Assembly (NCBI GenBank): GCA_025349905.2
Contig: MU624827.1
Span: forward strand, 1 to 21,667
Origin: Blastocladiella britannica
Taxonomy: Eukaryota > Blastocladiomycota > Blastocladiomycetes > Blastocladiales > Blastocladiaceae
DNA length: 21,667 bases
Direction: 5' to 3'
Position numbers and translations under genes: made by a program. The notes under the pieces were generated by a model. That model saw only the letters and a list, made by a program, of their open reading frames with translations. It did not search any database and had not been told where the DNA came from. Positions 18,701 through 21,667 of this stretch are shown piece by piece; within the stretch, counting starts at the first letter, position 1, and every line of letters starts with the position of its first letter.

Positions 18701-18968
18701 ATGGCCTAAAATGTCAATATTTTGTTGAGCTCATCCAAATCGCGATTGACAGGCACTGTTGCTCATTAATACCAAGAGGTTGGGCGAGCTCGGCTTCCAG
18801 GAAGGGTAGCGAGGCATTTACCATTTTGACGACGCCGTTGGCAACGGCGGTTGCAAAGTCATTTTGGCCGAAAGTCACTGCGAGCCCGATCTTGAACTGG
18901 GCTGCAGCCGCAATTTGAAGGCAGCCTAGGATCAACAAAACGCAGAGCAAGACACAATGGAGTGCCAT
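15729..18968 (-). CDS. Class C GPCR (GABA-B-like) with C-terminal PH-like domain
   Basis: Ten exons: 18773-18968, 18458-18705, 18302-18386, 17639-18239, 17109-17570, 16797-17015, 16516-16736, 16300-16442, 16157-16244, 15729-16096; total 876 residues. A signal peptide (MALHCVLLCVLLILGCLQIAAAA) leads into a periplasmic-binding-type ligand domain to ~400 (VRDTGSTDVQALTQALNLA, FRTVPADSY, LLQYYNWTTVNVVASRDTYA, DGIMFMNPVEGIP). There is no Cys-rich linker, as in GABA-B receptors. Seven hydrophobic segments follow (~415-690), with SYQIRRAPTAYNDSMWIAIS matching the loop between TM5 and TM6. The tail has Gly5 and then, at ~730-820, a PH-like fold: strands FFATWRMHQVSLVLS, GFLVLQPLD, ALLIIYLAIT, LCIMISH, PLLLQFSS and a closing helix ADEQGTWITALSKA with its Trp at 812. 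The end is Ser/Thr-rich. The ligand is unknown. Receptor class is confident; PH assignment is by strand/helix pattern. Start chosen as the first ATG, giving the signal peptide. Confidence 0.88.
16097..16156 (-). other. 60-nt stop-free in-phase intron (receptor intron 9)
   Basis: Donor GTTCGT, acceptor CACAAAG; removal joins QVSLVLSHG to FLVLQPLD with no gap in the PH-like strands. Its length is a multiple of three and it has no stop, so retention would insert 20 residues between two strands. Confidence 0.6.
16443..16515 (-). other. Receptor intron 7 with a run of sixteen T
   Basis: Donor GTACGC, T16 tract on the coding strand (A16 at 16491-16506 on +), branch CCCTGACC, acceptor ATCACAG, 73 nt. 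Splicing moves the reading to IGRHIPLLLKEAS, the frame that leads into the PH-like tail. If retained, the T tract reads as Phe residues that extend TM7 and leads to a different Arg-rich tail. Confidence 0.65.
16737..16796 (-). other. 60-nt stop-free in-phase intron (receptor intron 6)
   Basis: Donor GTTCGT (same as introns 5 and 9), acceptor GGCATCAG, phase 2. Removing it brings TM5 to the usual length between the loop Cys (CVFSQP) and SYQIRR; leaving it in adds 20 mostly basic residues that break the segment. It has no stop codon. Confidence 0.55.
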
Positions 18969-19286
18969 GACAAAAACAAGATAGTAGTATTTCAATGGTT
19001 GAGGGACTATATTTCGGTTATTTCCCAATTTACAATCAATACTATTTGATAGGGTCCGTTGTGACTCTCGGAAACATGACGCCACGCAAGAGGCTCTTTT
19101 TGAACGTTTTTGGTTTTGGTCACTTCACATTCAAAGTATAATAGAAGTCCTCGGACGCGCTGCTACCTGCCGGGATTCGAGGAAAAACCATTCTTACCTG
19201 TAGCTCCATCTTGTGTACTTTACCTGAGCGAGACCAGCTGCATCCATACCTTCTATCTGTCATCTTTTTGTATTTGAATAATTTAA
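18969..19286. promoter_or_regulatory. Divergent promoter, class C receptor / GTPase
   Basis: 318 bp between start codons on opposite strands. I see no gene, tRNA or repeat. It is AT-richer than the flanking exons. Near the GTPase side there is ATTTGAATAATTTAA just before the ATG; in the middle there is TGACGCCA (19078-19085), close to a CRE half-site. Neither is proven. Confidence 0.5.
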
Positions 19287-21555
19287 ATGTTCCCGGCTCA
19301 TCGCGCTCCCGACGACCACCCGGCAACCGACGAGAACTTTGACCGCGTCGTGACCGGGCCCAAGGGATTCCTTTCCCGTCATGCCAACGACGAGGGCCTC
19401 CCAGCAGAGGTCGAGTGCGGCAACATTGAGTACAAGCTCAAGCTGGTCAACATTGCGCCCGACCGCCTCGAGCACCTCGTCACGCAAATGAAGTGGCGTC
19501 TCTCTGAGGGAAATGGCGAGGCCTTGGTACGCATTTTTCAACACTCCAGGAATTGCATTAGCTGACTCAATGATGCATTTACAGTACGAGATCGGGATTG
19601 CCGACAATGGCCGGCTGGTCGGATTGCCACCAGGGGATCTTGACGAGTCGCTGCGGACACTTCGGGTGATGGCGGCCAAACTGGCTGCTGACTGCTCCAT
19701 TGTGCGCATGAAACCCGTTCCATCGCCCACTGGCGCCAATCTGAAGGTCGCCGAGGTGCTCGTGCGCAAGCGCGTCGAGGAGGATCACTTTCTCGAGATC
19801 CAGGTCGCTCTCATGGGCGGAAGCGATGCCGGTACTTTTTTACTCTTTTTCCCTCAGTTGGCTCCGCTAGGATCGCAAGGCTCACATTGAAAAAACGCAA
19901 ATGCAGGCAAGTCGACCATCCTCGGCGTCCTCACGCACTCGGAGAACGACAATGGCTACGGCCGGGCTCGTTCGCGCGCTTTCAACCACCCGCACGAGCT
20001 CACCACTGGCCGCACGTCGTCGCTCTCGCACGAGCTGATTGGCTTTGACTCGTCCGGCAATCTCATCAACTTTGCCACCACCGCGGTGCACCTCCCGCGG
20101 CACATTGTCGAACGATCCAGCAAAGTGGTGACGCTGATTGACACCTGCGGGCATGCCAAGTACCTTGCCACCACGCTCGCGGGCATCACCGCCACGCAGC
20201 CGCACTATGCGATGCTGACCATCAACGCCGCGCAGCCGCTTGACGTGACGCGCGAGCACCTGGGCGTCATTCTTGTGCTCCGCATCCCGTTCTTTATTGT
20301 GGTGTCCAAGATCGACGTGACACCCGCCGAGTCGATTCGCGAGACCCTGTCGTCGCTGGTCACGGCCATCAAGGGCCCTGGTAGCCGGCTGGTGCCCGTG
20401 ATTGTCAAGAACGAGGACGATCTGGTTGCCTCGATCCCACATGTTGGGCCTGGCGGGTACTTTTTTTTTCTTCCTTTTTTACCCTTGAGTGCGTGAATAG
20501 ACATTGACACAACATTGTCCAGCGTGGTGCCCATTTTCCTGTGCTCGAGCGTGACGGGCGCCAATATTTCGCTCCTGACGCAGTTCCTCAACCTGCTCCC
20601 AGTACCACCACTCCCCGTGGACGATGCGGACGTTCTTGTGCACCAGCCGGTCAAGTTCCAGATCCGCGACATTTACGATGTCCCGCACGTGGGCACCGTG
20701 ATTGGTGGGCAAGTGCTTGCGGGCACCATCAAGGCCCAGCCCATTGTCGGACGCTGCGCGGGCCGCAGCGGGAAATCAGCTAAATCAGCAGCAGTAGCGG
20801 CAGCGACCGATGCTTCTCCATTACTGTTGCTTGGCCCGTTCGAGGACGGCAGCTTTCGGCGCGTGCGCGTCACGTCAGCACACCGGTTCTGCCGCCCTGT
20901 GCAGTTTGTCAAGGCCGGGCAGTCGGCGACGCTCGCGGTCCATTGGATTGATGCGCCGCCACCCCTGCCGCCGCTCATACCAACCCGTCTGATCGGCACT
21001 CCCGAGTCGGAGGGCAACGGCACAACGAGCGCGTCTCCCGGCCGGCGCACGTCGCGCGCCTCGGTGTCGGCTGCGTCGCCCGTTGCCGACACCAACACCC
21101 CACCAGTAACCACGACGGAGCAGCCAGTTGGCGACAGCACTGCGATTCCGGCCTCGGCGCTACGGCGTGGCATGGTCCTTGTCGGCTCAGCCGACGATGC
21201 GGCCGCGGCATGGACTGTGGACGTGCAGCTGCACGTGCTGTACCATGCGTCTGAGCTGACAGTTGGGCAGACGGCCATTGTGTACTGCGGAGCGGTGCGG
21301 CAAGCGGCGCGGGTCGTGGACTGCGACCGCCGCGCCCGGACCGGCGACCGCGCACGCGTGCGGTTCCGGTTTCTCAATGCCCCCGAGTGGGTGCCTGTTG
21401 GCGCTACCATGCTGGCGCGCGAGGGCCGCGCGGGCAAGATGAAGTGCGTCGGTACTATCCTGGACCGCGGGTTGGGCGACTCGGTGTCGGGGTCGCCGAC
21501 CCTGCCAGCGGACCGCTCGAGCACTAGTCCGGACGTTGAGCCTGTTGCCCTGTAA
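19287..21555 (+). CDS. GTPBP1/2-family translational GTPase
   Basis: Exons 19287-19526, 19585-19831, 19907-20456, 20523-21555 (introns 58, 75, 66 nt) give 689 residues. This family resembles EF-Tu/eEF1A; animal GTPBP1 and GTPBP2 act on stalled ribosomes and mRNA turnover. The N-terminal ~150 residues include IEYKLKLVNIAPDRLEHLVTQMKWR and YEIGIADNGRLVGL, as in GTPBP1. GTP site: P-loop GGSDAGKST (~158-166, rebuilt across intron 2), switch region TTGRTSSLSHELIGFD, G3 DTCGH (241-245), G4 SKID (296-299), and SSVTGAN as a G5-like element. Domain 2 (FQIRDIYDVPHVGTVIGGQV) and domain 3 follow. Two low-complexity inserts (Ala/Lys/Ser near 425-442; Ser/Thr/Pro ~500-560) are extra to the family core. The ATG has A at -3. 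The fourth residue of the usual NKxD/TKxD motif set is kept (SKID has Ser at the first position). Confidence 0.93.
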
Positions 21556-21667
21556 AGTCGTCTTTTCCCACTCTTTTCTTCTTCCCCTTTTCATTCAAAC
21601 GAATGGTAGTGTACGTGCGCTCCCCGTACTGAGGAGCGTCCTGTAATATATTATTCTTTTGAACTTT
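21556..21667 (+). terminator. 3' flank of the GTPase gene
   Basis: Pyrimidine-rich directly after the stop, then a 6-bp inverted repeat CGCTCC / GGAGCG (21618-21623 and 21633-21638, loop 9) and an AT-rich TAATATATTATTC. These look like 3' UTR and end-formation signals. The window ends here. Confidence 0.4.

Overview
This window is nuclear DNA of a GC-rich, gene-dense eukaryote. It carries seven protein-coding genes with about 30 very short introns (55-93 nt, most near 60). The gene content points to an early-diverging fungus: a B12-dependent mitochondrial methylmalonyl-CoA mutase, a GABA-B-like class C receptor, a type II inositol-3,4-bisphosphate 4-phosphatase and a GTPBP1/2-type GTPase. Together with compact intergenic spaces, Gln-rich proteins and CTGAC/TTGAC branch points, this suggests Blastocladiomycota or Chytridiomycota. 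The lineage is inferred from content; no marker gene proves it.

Layout from left to right: (1) a Gln-rich protein of unknown function, + strand, 277-1807. (2) A class II prolyl-tRNA synthetase, + strand, 1838-3911, with a candidate mitochondrial presequence upstream of an internal cytosolic start at 2201. (3) A PH-domain INPP4-type phosphatase, - strand, 3937-7688. (4) A full-length ABCC (MRP-like) transporter, - strand, 7739-12958, 12 exons. (5) Methylmalonyl-CoA mutase, + strand, 13084-15631, 5 exons including one apparent GC-AG intron. (6) A class C GPCR with a C-terminal PH-like domain, - strand, 15729-18968, 10 exons. (7) A GTPBP1/2-like GTPase, + strand, 19287-21555, 4 exons. The exon models were built by hand from family continuity, GT/AG signals and phase. 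Every model sums to a whole number of codons.

Spacing is extremely tight. Only 30 bp separate genes 1 and 2 (tandem), 25 bp separate genes 2 and 3 (convergent stops) and 49 bp separate genes 4 and 3 (tandem, both on the - strand). ABC transporter and mutase share a 125-bp divergent promoter; receptor and GTPase share one of 318 bp; mutase and receptor converge across 97 bp.

The genes do not form one pathway. Two touch phosphoinositide signalling (the PH/INPP4 phosphatase and the PH-tailed receptor), one is propionate/odd-chain catabolism, one is translation and one is export or vacuolar sequestration. The most striking window-wide signal is in the splice donors: position +4 is C in 24 of 30 introns, T in 6 and never A, so the usual GTAAGT/GTGAGT-type donor is absent. 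The other leading observations are the receptor-PH fusion and the dual-start prolyl-tRNA synthetase.
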